Shown here piece after piece: positions 29,442 to 39,040 of a stretch of DNA of 64,000 bases. The notes beneath the pieces are model-generated. The model did no database searches, was not told the DNA's origin, and saw only the letters and a list, made by a program, of their open reading frames with translations. Source of the DNA: Morganella morganii (GTDB lineage Bacteria > Pseudomonadota > Gammaproteobacteria > Enterobacterales > Enterobacteriaceae); contig NZ_NRQY01000002.1 of the NCBI RefSeq assembly GCF_003996855.1, forward strand, positions 355,890-419,889, given 5' to 3'. Made by a program: the position numbers and the translations under genes. The first letter of the stretch is position 1. Each line of letters begins with the position of its first letter.

Positions 29442-29470
29442 AGCCAATCCTGCCGGATTGGCTTTTTTTA
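29442..29470 (+). terminator. Intrinsic terminator of the hemCDXY operon
   Basis: AGCCAATCC and GGATTGGCT form a 9-bp stem with loop TGCC, followed by a run of T's, 29 bases past the hemY stop. Confidence 0.9.
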
Positions 29471-29530
29471 TGCCGGGATATCATTAAAAGAGATTGACGG
29501 AACAGATTATTGATGGCAAGAATGAGACAT

Positions 29531-29742
29531 AAAAAAACACCTATCGCATAACGATAGGTGCATAAAATACAATCAGGTCTACAGACGGATGGTGCCTCAC
29601 TCAACGTTACGTCCTGTTGCTGATGTAAAGATTTCGGGATCTTTTACATCGATAACCCGGACAATAGGCACCGAATCTAGCTCTGCGTCATCTCCGGGTT
29701 TATGAAGCTTACGCAAACATAAGAAATGAGATGAGCATCTAC
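29531..29742 (-). ncRNA. glmZ: GlmZ small RNA
   Basis: The minus strand matches GlmZ, the Hfq-dependent sRNA that activates glmS (glucosamine-6-phosphate synthase) mRNA and is itself cleaved with the help of RapZ. Recognisable parts are the 5' end GTAGATGCTCATCTC, the internal GATGACGCAGAGC, AACGTTGAGTGAGGCACC, and TGTAGACCTG in the region that pairs with glmS. The 3' end is an intrinsic terminator, CACCTATCG against CGATAGGTG followed by seven T's (29531-29559). At about 212 nt it is close to the E. coli RNA (207 nt). It sits just beyond hemY and converges with it, as in E. coli, although aslA and aslB are absent. Confidence 0.93.
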
Positions 29743-29754
29743 ACCCTGATATAA

Positions 29755-29770
29755 TGCACAAGACGTGCCA
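29755..29770 (-). promoter_or_regulatory. Sigma-54-type promoter of glmZ
   Basis: TGGCACGTCTTGTGCA on the minus strand matches TGGCACG-N4-TTGCA with one mismatch. The GG and GC doublets have the required spacing and lie about 13-26 bases before the GlmZ 5' end. A possible sigma-70 minus-10 (TATATC, 29748-29753) overlaps it. Confidence 0.75.
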
Positions 29771-29791
29771 ACTTTTACGCCTTCCTGATTT

Positions 29792-29820
29792 CCCACGGTT
29801 CCCGTGGGTTTATTTTTTTT
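29792..29820 (+). terminator. Rightward intrinsic terminator upstream of the glmZ promoter
   Basis: CCCACGG and CCGTGGG form a 7-bp stem with a three-base loop, followed by TTTATTTTTTTT on the plus strand. No plus-strand gene ends here; it would stop any transcript that reads antisense through glmZ toward the activator sites. Confidence 0.75.
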
Positions 29821-29865
29821 ATCCTGCCTTCCGCTTATCAATCACTGATGTAATTTTGTCCGCAG

Positions 29866-29883
29866 TGTCTCTGTTTTGCGACG
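29866..29883. promoter_or_regulatory. GlrR (YfhA) activator site A
   Basis: TGTC-N10-GACG matches the GlrR consensus TGTC-N10-GACA with one mismatch, about 125 bases upstream of the GlmZ 5' end. Confidence 0.6.
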
Positions 29884-29913
29884 CTTTCTGGTATCATTAT
29901 TAAAATCATTATA

Positions 29914-29926
29914 TATCAATGAATTA
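29914..29926 (+). promoter_or_regulatory. IHF consensus in the glmZ control region
   Basis: TATCAATGAATTA matches WATCAANNNNTTR fully and lies between the two GlrR-type sites. IHF bending is usual at sigma-54 promoters with upstream activator sites. Confidence 0.55.
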
Positions 29927-29928
29927 AA

Positions 29929-29946
29929 TGTCTCATTTTGACGACA
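29929..29946. promoter_or_regulatory. GlrR (YfhA) activator site B
   Basis: TGTC-N10-GACA is a perfect match to the GlrR consensus, about 190 bases upstream of the GlmZ 5' end and 46 bases from the centre-point of the IHF and site A cluster. Confidence 0.68.
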
Positions 29947-30163
29947 TGTATTATGCCCTTTGTCGCCGGATCTATACAAACATCACAACATAATGATTTT
30001 TATAGAAATTATAAGACATCATCAACACTGACCGTTTCACGGGAAAACCGGGTATTTTTGTCTGCCTGAACACCACAATAGCATCAGCACAAAAGGGATA
30101 AAAATCAGCTGCGGAGCAGCAGCAGGAAAAACAAGACAGGAAAAAACAGAAACCGCAGAAACG

Positions 30164-30190
30164 AAAAAGCCCCGCTGTAAGCGGGGCTTT
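30164..30190 (-). terminator. Terminator of the argX-hisR-leuT-proM tRNA operon
   Basis: AGCCCCGC and GCGGGGCT pair around a short loop; on the minus strand a T-run follows, 10 bases past tRNA-Pro. The plus strand also has TTT, so it can act both ways. Confidence 0.88.
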
Positions 30191-30199
30191 CTCTGAATA

Positions 30200-30276
30200 T
30201 GGTCGGCGAGATAGGATTCGAACCTACGACCCACTGGTCCCAAACCAGTTGCGCTACCAAGCTGCGCTACTCGCCG
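30200..30276 (-). tRNA. proM: tRNA-Pro (TGG)
   Basis: A 77-base cloverleaf with encoded CCA. The acceptor stem is CGGCGAG/CTCGCCG, the anticodon loop TTTGGGA gives TGG, and the T loop has GTTCGAATC. It is the fourth tRNA of the operon in transcription order, as in E. coli. Confidence 0.97.
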
Positions 30277-30298
30277 AAAGGCTGACTTTTCATGATGA

Positions 30299-30385
30299 TG
30301 GTGCGAAGGGGGGGACTTGAACCCCCACGTCCGTAAGAACACTAACACCTGAAGCTAGCGCGTCTACCAATTCCGCCACCCTCGC
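30299..30385 (-). tRNA. leuT: tRNA-Leu (CAG)
   Basis: An 87-base class II tRNA with the long variable arm, encoded CCA and anticodon loop CTTCAGG giving CAG. The acceptor stem GCGAGGG pairs with CCTTCGC through one G-U pair. Confidence 0.97.
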
Positions 30386-30421
30386 AGGTTCATCACTACA
30401 GTCATGTTACATGTTATTAAA

Positions 30422-30497
30422 TGGGGTGGCTAATGGGACTCGAACCCACGACGACTGGAATCACAATCCAGGGCTCTACCAACTGAGCTATAGCCAC
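30422..30497 (-). tRNA. hisR: tRNA-His (GTG)
   Basis: A 76-base tRNA starting GTGGCTATAGC with anticodon GTG (GGATTGTGATTCC stem-loop), C73 and encoded CCA. A G precedes position 1 in the gene, which supplies the G-1 identity base. Confidence 0.97.
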
Positions 30498-30563
30498 CAT
30501 AACATCGCAACATTTTACTACTTACAACAACGAAATACTATACCGTAACTCTTACACGCATAA

Positions 30564-30640
<77 letters not shown>

Positions 30641-30661
30641 TTTGCGCCGTTGCGGGAGAGG

Positions 30662-30690
30662 ATAGTACGGATTTCTCATGCGTCTGTCCA
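30662..30690 (-). promoter_or_regulatory. Promoter of the argX tRNA operon
   Basis: On the minus strand TGGACA and TACTAT are separated by 17 bases, followed by a pyrimidine- and GC-rich discriminator (CCTCTCCCGC). It starts about 20 bases before tRNA-Arg. Confidence 0.7.
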
Positions 30691-30786
30691 GTGCTTTTTT
30701 TCACAAATGTATTGTTTGCTCAGTCTTTACCCACTTTGCTGATAAAGAGAGCATTTTCCCGCAAAAAGCCGCCCGGACAGGGGCAA

Positions 30787-31548
30787 TTATAATTTATTAC
30801 CGTAGTAATAACCCAGAAATTTCAGCAGTTTTAACTGACGGCGGAAGCGGGTCGGTTGTGATAACAGGCGGTAGAGCCACTCCAGCCCCATGTTCTGCCA
30901 CACCTTCGGTGCACGCTTCACATGACCGGTAAAGACGTCATAAGTACCGCCCACGCCCATATACAGGGCATCCGGATAGATCTTACGGCAGTCACGCATA
31001 AAGATCTCCTGTTTCGGCGAGCCCATCGCCACGGTAACGATTTTCGCGCCGCTATCGCGGATGCGTTCAAACAGGGCATCGCGCTGTTCTGCGGTGAAAT
31101 AACCGTCCTGTGTGCCGGCCAGGTTCACATTCCACTGCGCTTTCAGTTTGGCTTCGGTTTCCGCCAGCACTTCCGGCTTGCCGCCGACGAGAAACACCGG
31201 GGTGTTTTCCTGCCCGGCACGTTCCATCAGCCCTTCCCACAAATCCGCTCCGGCAATCCGCGTCACATCCGCCTGCGGGTACTTGCGGCGGATAGCACGG
31301 ACAATACTGATCCCGTCCGCATACAGGTATTCCGCATTACTCAGCAGCGTGTGCAGCGCCTCATCCTGTTCGGCGGTCATAACTTTTTCGGCATTAATGG
31401 CCACCAGCGTACCGGTTCTGATCTGTCCGTCCTTAAACAGATAATCCAGAAAATGCGCCTGATTCCGGAAACCCTGAATCGGGTGGTTACGGATAGAATA
31501 CTGCGGGATATTTTCCGCGCTGCCGGCATCAGAAGATAACGGTTCCAT
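30787..31548 (-). CDS. wecG: UDP-ManNAcA:lipid I ManNAcA transferase WecG
   Basis: WecG adds ManNAcA to lipid I (GlcNAc-PP-undecaprenol), giving lipid II of enterobacterial common antigen (ECA). It belongs to the WecG/TagA/CpsF family. The 253-residue protein shows [53 protein letters not shown] and [16 protein letters not shown] followed by [11 protein letters not shown]. It is the last gene of the wec cluster, nine bases after wzyE. In E. coli yifK separates it from the argX tRNA operon; here the operon follows directly. Confidence 0.96.
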   Translation of the reverse strand: MEPLSSDAGSAENIPQYSIRNHPIQGFRNQAHFLDYLFKDGQIRTGTLVAINAEKVMTAEQDEALHTLLSNAEYLYADGISIVRAIRRKYPQADVTRIAGADLWEGLMERAGQENTPVFLVGGKPEVLAETEAKLKAQWNVNLAGTQDGYFTAEQRDALFERIRDSGAKIVTVAMGSPKQEIFMRDCRKIYPDALYMGVGGTYDVFTGHVKRAPKVWQNMGLEWLYRLLSQPTRFRRQLKLLKFLGYYYGNKL

Positions 31549-31557
31549 GCTAATTCC

Positions 31558-32913
31558 TTACGATGAAAGACGGGTGCGTTTGCCCTTTGAAATCACATAA
31601 TGGCGGATAAGCCCGGCTGTCTCGAACAGCCAGTACAGTAATTTCGCCACCACCAGACAAAAGCCGAAAATAAGACAGAAAAACACCACGCGGGAAACGA
31701 ATGAGTCCATTCCTTCGCGGGCCAGCACAATCATGTTAAATATCGCGCCGAAACAAAATGCATGCAGAATGGCTGCTTTGTAACGGTTTTTCTCCCGTTT
31801 ACCCAGCTCATACAGCCAGTCGAACCATTTGATTATCAGCCCGACCACCACCGCACCGAGCGGGATAAACCAGAAGCCCCCCATCACCACCAGCGAGCCT
31901 ATCAGTGTCGGGGATATCGCCAGCCCGGAATGGTTGTTCAGCACTTCCCAGGTAAAATAATTCGCCGCATTAAGCACAATATCCGGCCGATCCGGCCACA
32001 GCCAGGACGGGATAAAGACATAGAAGTCACGGATGATCGGTGCCAGCCCCTGGAACTCAATTTTGTCGTAGTTATTCAGCAGCAGGCCGAGATTTTCCCA
32101 CGGCGAGAAGGTATCGCGGGTCAGATAAAGGAATGTGTAAAATGCCTCCGCTCCGCTGACGTCCAGGCTGTAACGTTTGAGCGCCAGCCAGAACATCCCC
32201 ACCACGCCGAAGACCCCGGCGCTGACCAGCATCCACAGCGAAATCCAGCCGCGCACAATCCCGATAAACAGGAACAGCGCAAACGCAATAATGATATTGG
32301 CGCGGGTGCCGCCGACAATCACATAGGTCATAATCCCGAATGCCACCGTGGTGATCAGGAAGAAAATCCAGCGCTGAAATGTCGGTTTGAGGAAGAACAC
32401 CACCAGCATCGCGGGGATAAAGAAGTAGAAAAAGCGCTTTAAGGCCACACCGGTGACCTGACTCGAGAAAATCTGACTGTAGGTTTTCAGTTTAAACAGC
32501 AGCAGTCCGTTTTCCATAAAGAAAATCCCGGCAGTCGCGACAGCAATCGCCGCCAGCAGCAGCCAGGTGAGCCGGGTTTCCGTTTTGTTCATGGAAAACA
32601 GCGGCGCACCGCTGTAAACCGTATCGGGTCTGCGCAGACGGGTTTTATACGCCACATAATAAATCGCATAAAAACTGACTGACGCCAGCAACGCCTGCAA
32701 CAACGCGGACACCGGAACCACCTGCACATCAAACTGGAAAACCAGTGCAAAGGTAAACGGAAAGCCGAAAAAGAATGTCAGCAGATAAAGCATTGAGAAA
32801 AAAATATTAAAACTGAAGCGGACCCGGCGGAATTCCCGGTAGGTCAGCAGCAGAATAAAGGCCAGCGAGATAAACCAGACGGCAAACAGCCCGATAAAAT
32901 CAAACTGACTCAT
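31558..32913 (-). CDS. wzyE: ECA polysaccharide polymerase WzyE
   Basis: A 451-residue integral membrane protein with at least ten hydrophobic segments that polymerises ECA trisaccharide units on the periplasmic face. It aligns with E. coli WzyE (450 residues), including the central periplasmic region with [20 protein letters not shown] and [19 protein letters not shown]. It overlaps the wecF stop by four bases. Wzy sequences diverge fast, so the assignment leans on length, topology and place between wecF and wecG. Confidence 0.94.
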   Translation of the reverse strand: MSQFDFIGLFAVWFISLAFILLLTYREFRRVRFSFNIFFSMLYLLTFFFGFPFTFALVFQFDVQVVPVSALLQALLASVSFYAIYYVAYKTRLRRPDTVYSGAPLFSMNKTETRLTWLLLAAIAVATAGIFFMENGLLLFKLKTYSQIFSSQVTGVALKRFFYFFIPAMLVVFFLKPTFQRWIFFLITTVAFGIMTYVIVGGTRANIIIAFALFLFIGIVRGWISLWMLVSAGVFGVVGMFWLALKRYSLDVSGAEAFYTFLYLTRDTFSPWENLGLLLNNYDKIEFQGLAPIIRDFYVFIPSWLWPDRPDIVLNAANYFTWEVLNNHSGLAISPTLIGSLVVMGGFWFIPLGAVVVGLIIKWFDWLYELGKREKNRYKAAILHAFCFGAIFNMIVLAREGMDSFVSRVVFFCLIFGFCLVVAKLLYWLFETAGLIRHYVISKGKRTRLSS

Positions 32914-33998
32914 GCCTGTTTCTCCTGCGCGGTCGCCAGTGCCTGCTCCCAGCCCTGCACAAAGTTCGGGCTGAAGAAGGCGATTTTTTCACGGCCGGGC
33001 GCAAACAGCTGCTCCCGTGCCTTCGCCACCACATCCGGCGTCACGTCATCACCGTAAAACAGCACCGGCACCTGCTGCTCTGTCATATCCTGCCAGAACG
33101 GATTCTGACGGCTTATCACAAACGGAATACCGAACTGGATCAGCAGACACAGTGTGCCGATCCCCTGCTGGCGGTTAAAAATAAAATAGCCGAGGTCGCA
33201 TTGTTTCAGCAGATTCAGATAGATATCAAAATCCATCTTGTCTTTCAGGATCTCTGCCTGCTGCTGAGGGAACAGTTGCTGCGCGAAGGCATCCACTTCG
33301 GCAATATAGTCACCGTTGTTTTCCGGATAACCCATCGGGATGATGATTTTCACCTTATCCCCGAACTGCTCATGAATACGCGTCAGCGCTTCTTTGTGAC
33401 GGTTTGAGCGATCACCCGAGTTACCCAGCAGGATCATCATATTATCGTCACCACGCGGCTCCGGTGGCGTTAAAACCGTCAGTGACGGGTCCATCCGCGT
33501 CGGGAAATAGAGCAAGTCCGCCGGAATCTTCGGACAGAACTGGGCAAAATAGTTTAAATCCCCGCGCGTACCGAACACATGACCAACCCGCTTCTGTGCC
33601 AGGCGGCGCAGATGATAAAACAGCCTGAATTTCAGCTGACGGGAATCCTCATACAGATCCGCGCCCCAGATATGCCAGTAAAACTGATGACGTTTAATTT
33701 TTCCTGACAATAACGCCAGCCAGATCAGTGCATTAAACTGACCGTGAAAGAAAAAGCGGCACTGCCGGTCACTTTTTGCTTTGGCAGTGACGGCATTCGC
33801 CAGGCTTTTTTTATCCGGCCAGACATCCAGTTCCAGGTTGGGATATTGCGCCAGAAGCTGCCCGGCAGTGGAAACGACCATAAACTCAGGCATTTCCTCG
33901 CGCGGCAGTTGCGGTGCCAGCACATCATTGAAGAAGCGCAGCACGGTCTGGTTATGATGCGGGATATCAGATCCTAAAACGTGAATTAAAGTTATCAT
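32910..33998 (-). CDS. wecF: TDP-Fuc4NAc:lipid II Fuc4NAc transferase WecF
   Basis: WecF adds the third sugar, Fuc4NAc, to make lipid III of ECA. The 362-residue protein begins [27 protein letters not shown], the family N-terminus, and carries [52 protein letters not shown] and [21 protein letters not shown]. The ATG at 33998 overlaps the wzxE stop as ATGA; the open frame extends four codons further. wzyE overlaps its end by four bases. Confidence 0.96.
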   Translation of the reverse strand: MITLIHVLGSDIPHHNQTVLRFFNDVLAPQLPREEMPEFMVVSTAGQLLAQYPNLELDVWPDKKSLANAVTAKAKSDRQCRFFFHGQFNALIWLALLSGKIKRHQFYWHIWGADLYEDSRQLKFRLFYHLRRLAQKRVGHVFGTRGDLNYFAQFCPKIPADLLYFPTRMDPSLTVLTPPEPRGDDNMMILLGNSGDRSNRHKEALTRIHEQFGDKVKIIIPMGYPENNGDYIAEVDAFAQQLFPQQQAEILKDKMDFDIYLNLLKQCDLGYFIFNRQQGIGTLCLLIQFGIPFVISRQNPFWQDMTEQQVPVLFYGDDVTPDVVAKAREQLFAPGREKIAFFSPNFVQGWEQALATAQEKQA

Positions 33999-35248
33999 GC
34001 TCGCCTGCAATAGATCAGAAATACGCTACAACACAAAAGGAAGTAGATAATATATGTCAGCATATACGCCTGCGCCGCGCCGACGGCACCATGTGCCGGA
34101 ATCAGCCAGTACGCGGACAGCGTCAGTAAAGCAAACTGTGTCACTTCCGTGAGGATATAAAACCGCAGTGCCGCTTTGGCAATCACCAGATACCCGAAAA
34201 CGTAAGCGCCCACTTTCAGGACATCACCGGCCAGTTGCCAGGCAAACAGGTCGCGCATACCGGTAAATTGATCAGTAAACAGCAACCAGATAGCAAAATC
34301 GCGCAGCAGCCAGACCATAAGACTGGCCGCAGCCACCGCCGGTAACACAAATTTCAGCGATTTAATAATCTCACAGCGGATATCACTTTTTGCCTGTAAC
34401 CGCGATAAGGTCGGCAGCAGGTAGACAGAAAACGACGCAGTAATAAACTGGAGATAGGCATCCGAAATACTGGTCACACCGCCCCATATCCCCACTTCCT
34501 CCCAGCTGTAGCGGGAGGCCAGCAGGTTCCGCATCATGATGTACGCCACCGGCAGAGTAACTGCCGTCATCAACGCCATCAGGGTGAATTTCCCCAGATG
34601 GGATGCAATCGCCCGGTCCCAGGCCGGTTTCAGCTCAGAAAGCGGAAAATGACGGCGGCGCAGCAGCATGGCGAAAGCCGGGATGATTATCAGTGCCGGA
34701 ACCAGCGCAAGCCCGGCCAGTGCGCCGTCATAGCCCCACCAGTGCTGGCAGAGATAATATGCCGTGACCCCGATCAGGCTGCCCGCGATCAGCGCCAGCG
34801 CATTGCCGGACGCATCCCGGTATCCTTTGATAATCGCGAGAAAATAGTTGGCGTAAGCAATACCCATCTGGATAAAGGCCACCGCCGCAACGACATCCTG
34901 ATAGGCGTCATTGCCGTCAAACAGCACCATACTGATCGGTCTGCTGAACAGCAGAAACACAATCGCCAGCAGTGTCGAAAACACCAGAATCAGGGTTGAG
35001 GACGTGCCTAATATCGCCCGGCGTTTTTCCGCGTCATCACGGTGCTCAGCGATATATTTGGTCACGCCGTTAAAAATACCGGCACCTGACAATACCCCCA
35101 GCACCGTAATCAGCTGGCGGAAGTTCAGTGCCTGGCCGATACCGGCCGGGCCGAATGTCAGTGCCATTAATTTAATGACCAGCAGCCCCGCCCCGATTTT
35201 GATCAGGGTGGAGCCGGCGGTCCAGACAGAGGCTTTGGCTAAGGACAT
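33995..35248 (-). CDS. wzxE: ECA lipid III flippase WzxE
   Basis: WzxE flips the undecaprenyl-linked ECA trisaccharide across the inner membrane. It is a 417-residue MOP-superfamily protein with about twelve transmembrane segments, beginning [27 protein letters not shown]. Typical segments are [30 protein letters not shown] and [23 protein letters not shown]. It starts one base before the wecE stop and overlaps wecF by four bases. Confidence 0.95.
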   Translation of the reverse strand: MSLAKASVWTAGSTLIKIGAGLLVIKLMALTFGPAGIGQALNFRQLITVLGVLSGAGIFNGVTKYIAEHRDDAEKRRAILGTSSTLILVFSTLLAIVFLLFSRPISMVLFDGNDAYQDVVAAVAFIQMGIAYANYFLAIIKGYRDASGNALALIAGSLIGVTAYYLCQHWWGYDGALAGLALVPALIIIPAFAMLLRRRHFPLSELKPAWDRAIASHLGKFTLMALMTAVTLPVAYIMMRNLLASRYSWEEVGIWGGVTSISDAYLQFITASFSVYLLPTLSRLQAKSDIRCEIIKSLKFVLPAVAAASLMVWLLRDFAIWLLFTDQFTGMRDLFAWQLAGDVLKVGAYVFGYLVIAKAALRFYILTEVTQFALLTLSAYWLIPAHGAVGAAQAYMLTYIIYFLLCCSVFLIYCRRA

Positions 35249-35249
35249 A

Positions 35250-36380
35250 CTACGCGAAGAAGCCCTTAATCAGGTGGATCACGCGCTGCTGCTCTTCTTC
35301 TGTCATGTTGTAGAACATCGGCAGACGCACCAGGCGCTCGCTTTCACGGGTGGTAAAGATATCCTCACCGTCAAAACGGCCGAATTCCAGACCCGCCGGA
35401 CAACTGTGCAGCGGCACATAATGGAATACGGTCAGTACGTCGTTTGCTTTCATGTACTCGCTGAATGCCGTACGCTCTGCCACATCTTTCAGTTTGATGT
35501 AGAACATGTGCGCGTTCTGTTCCAGATTTTCCGGCACAACCGGCAGTGTCAGCAGACCATCCTGCGCCAGCGGCGTCAGCGCGTCATAGTACATCTGCCA
35601 GAATGCCAGGCGGCGTTCGTTAATTTTTTCCGCTTCTTCCAGCTGTGCCCACAGATACGCGGCCTGTAAGTCAGACATCAGGTAGCTGGAGCCGATATCA
35701 CGCCACGTGTATTTATCCACCTGTCCGCGGAAAAACTCGCTGCGGTTAGTGCCTTTCTCACGGACAATTTCCGCACGGCCAATCATCGCAGGGTCGTTAA
35801 TCAGGGTTGCGCCACCCTCACCACCGGATGAATAGTTTTTGGTTTCGTGGAAGCTGTAGCAGCCGATATGGCCGATAGAGCCCAGCGCGCGGCCTTTGTA
35901 AGTTGACATCACGCCCTGCGCGGCGTCTTCCACCACAAAGAGGTTATATTTTTTCGCCAGTGACATGATGATGTCCATTTCACAGGCCACGCCTGCATAA
36001 TGCACCGGCACAATGGCTTTGGTTTTATCAGTGATGGCCGCTTCGATTTTGGTTTCATCGATATTCATGGTGTCCGGACGGATATCAACAAACACCACTG
36101 TCGCACCGCGCAGCACAAAGGCGTTGGAGGTGGAAACAAAGGTATAACTCGGCATGATAACTTCATCACCCGGCTGAATGTCCAGCAGGATTGCCGCCAT
36201 TTCAAGTGATGCGGTACAGGACGGGGTCAGCAGGACTTTGGCGCTGCCGAACCGTTTTTCCATCCACTCTTCGCATTTTTTGGTGAACGAACCGTCACCG
36301 CACAGCTTGCCGCTTTGCATGGCCTGCTGCATATATTCAACTTCTGTGCCGACTACAGGTGGTTTATTAAATGGAATCAT
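35250..36380 (-). CDS. wecE: dTDP-4-amino-4,6-dideoxygalactose transaminase WecE
   Basis: WecE transfers an amino group to dTDP-4-keto-6-deoxyglucose, giving dTDP-4-amino-4,6-dideoxygalactose (dTDP-Fuc4N), the precursor of Fuc4NAc. It is a 376-residue PLP enzyme of the DegT/DnrJ/EryC1 family, the E. coli length. It has LLTPSCTASLEMAA, VVEDAAQGVMSTYKGRALGSIG and the PLP lysine in SFHETKNYSSGGEGGA. The ATG at 36380 ([13 protein letters not shown]) is the family start although the frame is open to 36506. It overlaps the end of wecD by 14 bases. Confidence 0.97.
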   Translation of the reverse strand: MIPFNKPPVVGTEVEYMQQAMQSGKLCGDGSFTKKCEEWMEKRFGSAKVLLTPSCTASLEMAAILLDIQPGDEVIMPSYTFVSTSNAFVLRGATVVFVDIRPDTMNIDETKIEAAITDKTKAIVPVHYAGVACEMDIIMSLAKKYNLFVVEDAAQGVMSTYKGRALGSIGHIGCYSFHETKNYSSGGEGGATLINDPAMIGRAEIVREKGTNRSEFFRGQVDKYTWRDIGSSYLMSDLQAAYLWAQLEEAEKINERRLAFWQMYYDALTPLAQDGLLTLPVVPENLEQNAHMFYIKLKDVAERTAFSEYMKANDVLTVFHYVPLHSCPAGLEFGRFDGEDIFTTRESERLVRLPMFYNMTEEEQQRVIHLIKGFFA

Positions 36381-37092
36381 TGCATCCTCGGTATAACCAG
36401 TAGGCAGTGCTGTCAACCGCACCACCGCTTTTTGTATAAAGGCGCATTGCCGCAAGGTTACTGAGTTGTGTTGCAACCCGTAATACCCGGCAGTGATGTT
36501 CTGCACACCACCGTTGCGCCGCCGACATTAATTTCAGGCCGATACCCTGTCCCTGATTGCCCGGCAGTACCGCCAGCAGCCCGATACGGGCGCTGTGTTC
36601 ATCTGTCTGACGGAGAGTAACAAACCCGGCAATCTCATTGTTTTTATTGCGGATTAGCAGACAATCTTTATCAAATGTGCCGCGTACCGCTTTTTCCGCC
36701 CATACCGCATAAAACCGGGCGCTGTCATCCGGCTGATACCACGGCGCACGGAAACGGCTCTGGCTGAAAACCTGTGCCGCTGCCTGTTTTATGACCGGAA
36801 TATCGTTTTCATCCGCATAACAAAGTGTACAGTCAGACGCTGCATTTTCTGTGCCACTATTCAGCATCAGTGCAAAATCCACCTCACTTTCCGCGAGGGA
36901 AAAGCCGAGCGCGGATAAACCATCCAGTGCCGCAGTCTCCCCGGCACTGATTTTAGCCTGCACCAGGTCATACGGCGCAAAATCTGCCGCAGTGAGTAGT
37001 GCTGCGTCCGGGGAAAATGCCAGTTTTGCCGTGTTCAGGGCAAAAAAGTCACTTTCCCAGGCGAGATAATCAATACTGGCGCGGACGGACAT
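36367..37092 (-). CDS. wecD: dTDP-fucosamine acetyltransferase WecD
   Basis: WecD acetylates dTDP-Fuc4N to dTDP-Fuc4NAc using acetyl-CoA. It is a 241-residue GNAT-fold enzyme. The C-terminal half has the acetyl-CoA loop ([15 protein letters not shown]) and [20 protein letters not shown]. The N-terminal half ([22 protein letters not shown]) is the family's poorly conserved part. It overlaps rffH by 23 bases and wecE by 14, unusually long overlaps that suggest coupled translation. Confidence 0.95.
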   Translation of the reverse strand: MSVRASIDYLAWESDFFALNTAKLAFSPDAALLTAADFAPYDLVQAKISAGETAALDGLSALGFSLAESEVDFALMLNSGTENAASDCTLCYADENDIPVIKQAAAQVFSQSRFRAPWYQPDDSARFYAVWAEKAVRGTFDKDCLLIRNKNNEIAGFVTLRQTDEHSARIGLLAVLPGNQGQGIGLKLMSAAQRWCAEHHCRVLRVATQLSNLAAMRLYTKSGGAVDSTAYWLYRGCNDSI

Positions 37093-37951
37093 GGAGTAAA
37101 TTCTTCAGATACTGACCATAACCGGTCTTCGCCAGCTGACGGGCGGATTCCGCCACCTGCTCATCATTCAGCCAGCCGTTGCGCCAGGCAATCTCTTCCA
37201 GACAGGCGATTTTAAAGCCCTGACGTTTTTCAACCGTCTGCACAAAGGTGCTGGCTTCAATCAGGCTGTCATGTGTGCCGGTATCCAGCCAGGCAAAACC
37301 ACGGCCGAGCAGCTCAACATTCAGTTCGCCGCGCTCCAGATACATCTGGTTGATACTGGTGATTTCCAGTTCGCCGCGCTCAGACGGTTTCACCTGCTTC
37401 GCGATATCAACCACCTGATTATCATAGAAATAGAGCCCTGTAACCGCCCAGTTGGATTTCGGATGAACCGGTTTTTCCTCAATCGACAGGGCGCGGAATT
37501 CATCATCAAACTCCACCACACCGAAACGTTCCGGGTCCATCACCTGGTAACCGAAAACCGTCGCGCCCTGTGTCCGGGCCGCCACGCTTTTCAGTTTCGG
37601 GCTGAACGCGTGACCGAAGAAAATGTTATCCCCCAGTACCAGGCTGCAACTGTCATCACCGATAAATTCCTCACCGATGATAAAGGCCTGTGCCAGGCCA
37701 TCCGGCGACGGCTGTTCCGCATAGCTCAGAGAGATGCCGAACTGATCACCGTTACCCAGCAGACGGCGGAATGACGGTAAATCTTCCGGCGTTGAGATGA
37801 TCAGAATATCGCGGATACCGGCCAGCATCAGCACGGACAGCGGATAGTAAATCATCGGTTTGTCGTAAATCGGCAGCAGCTGTTTTGACACCCCGCGGGT
37901 GATCGGGTGCAACCGTGTTCCGGAGCCGCCCGCCAGAATAATTCCTTTCAT
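37070..37951 (-). CDS. rffH: Glucose-1-phosphate thymidylyltransferase RffH
   Basis: RffH (RmlA2) makes dTDP-glucose from glucose-1-phosphate and dTTP. The 293-residue protein begins [20 protein letters not shown], the nucleotide-binding signature of the family, and has [28 protein letters not shown] and the active-site [20 protein letters not shown]. It lies nine bases after rffG and feeds the dTDP-Fuc4NAc branch. Confidence 0.97.
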   Translation of the reverse strand: MKGIILAGGSGTRLHPITRGVSKQLLPIYDKPMIYYPLSVLMLAGIRDILIISTPEDLPSFRRLLGNGDQFGISLSYAEQPSPDGLAQAFIIGEEFIGDDSCSLVLGDNIFFGHAFSPKLKSVAARTQGATVFGYQVMDPERFGVVEFDDEFRALSIEEKPVHPKSNWAVTGLYFYDNQVVDIAKQVKPSERGELEITSINQMYLERGELNVELLGRGFAWLDTGTHDSLIEASTFVQTVEKRQGFKIACLEEIAWRNGWLNDEQVAESARQLAKTGYGQYLKNLLHVRPRQY

Positions 37952-37960
37952 ACCAGCCTC

Positions 37961-39040
37961 TTACTTATCCTGCCCCAGTCCCAGACGCTGTCCGGCATAG
38001 GAGCCGTCCTGCACTCGGCGCCACCAGGTTTCATTATTCAGATACCATTCCACCGTTTTGCGGATGCCGGATTCAAACGTTTCCTGCGGACGCCAGCCCA
38101 GGTCACGCTCAATTTTGTCAGCATCAATCGCATAGCGCAGGTCATGGCCCGGACGGTCTGTCACATAGGTGATAAGGTCACGGTATTGCGCGATACCGGC
38201 CGGTTTCTGCGGATACAGCTCTTCCAGCAAATCACAGATAGTTTCCACCACCTGAATATTTTTGCGTTCGTTATGGCCGCCGATATTGTAGGTTTCACCG
38301 ATATTTGCCTGTGTCACCACGGTATACAGGGCACGGGCATGGTCATCGACAAACAGCCAGTCGCGGATCTGCTCGCCTTTGCCGTAAACCGGCAGCGGTT
38401 TGCCGGAAATCGCATTGAGGATCACCAGCGGGATCAGTTTTTCCGGGAAATGGTACGGCCCGTAATTATTCGAGCAGTTGGTGATCACGGACGGGAAGCC
38501 GTAAGTCCGCTGCCAGGCGCGTACCAGATGGTCACTGGAGGCTTTGGAAGCAGAGTACGGGCTGCTCGGCGCATACGGTGTGGTTTCGGTGAAAAAGCCG
38601 TCAGGCCCTTCCAGGTCACCGTACACTTCATCGGTGGAAATATGGTGGAAACGGAATGCGGATTTTTTCTCCGCATCCAGAGCTGTCCAGTAATGGCGTG
38701 CCGCTTCCAGCAGTGTGTAAGTACCCACAATGTTGGTTTCGATAAACGCCGCCGGGCCATCGATAGAGCGATCCACATGACTTTCCGCCGCCAGATGCAT
38801 CACCGCATCCGGCTGATACTGTGCGAACACGCGGTCAAGTGCCTCACGGTCACAAATATCCACCTGTTCAAAGGCATAGCGCGGGTCATCTGCCACCGGT
38901 GCCAGTGATTCGAGGTTGCCGGCGTAGGTCAGTTTATCCACCACCACCACGCTGTCTGCGGTATCACGGATAATATGACGAACAACGGCAGAGCCGATAA
39001 AACCGGCTCCGCCTGTCACTAAAATACGTTTCAACGCCAT
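37961..39040 (-). CDS. rffG: dTDP-glucose 4,6-dehydratase RffG
   Basis: RffG (RmlB2) converts dTDP-glucose to dTDP-4-keto-6-deoxyglucose with tightly bound NAD+. The 359-residue SDR protein has the Rossmann motif [15 protein letters not shown] near the N-terminus, [12 protein letters not shown], the catalytic STDEVYGDL and the [15 protein letters not shown]yr/Lys motif. The start is the ATG at 39040, with AAGGAGT upstream; the frame is open to 39064. It overlaps the end of wecC by ten bases. Confidence 0.97.
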   Translation of the reverse strand: MALKRILVTGGAGFIGSAVVRHIIRDTADSVVVVDKLTYAGNLESLAPVADDPRYAFEQVDICDREALDRVFAQYQPDAVMHLAAESHVDRSIDGPAAFIETNIVGTYTLLEAARHYWTALDAEKKSAFRFHHISTDEVYGDLEGPDGFFTETTPYAPSSPYSASKASSDHLVRAWQRTYGFPSVITNCSNNYGPYHFPEKLIPLVILNAISGKPLPVYGKGEQIRDWLFVDDHARALYTVVTQANIGETYNIGGHNERKNIQVVETICDLLEELYPQKPAGIAQYRDLITYVTDRPGHDLRYAIDADKIERDLGWRPQETFESGIRKTVEWYLNNETWWRRVQDGSYAGQRLGLGQDK

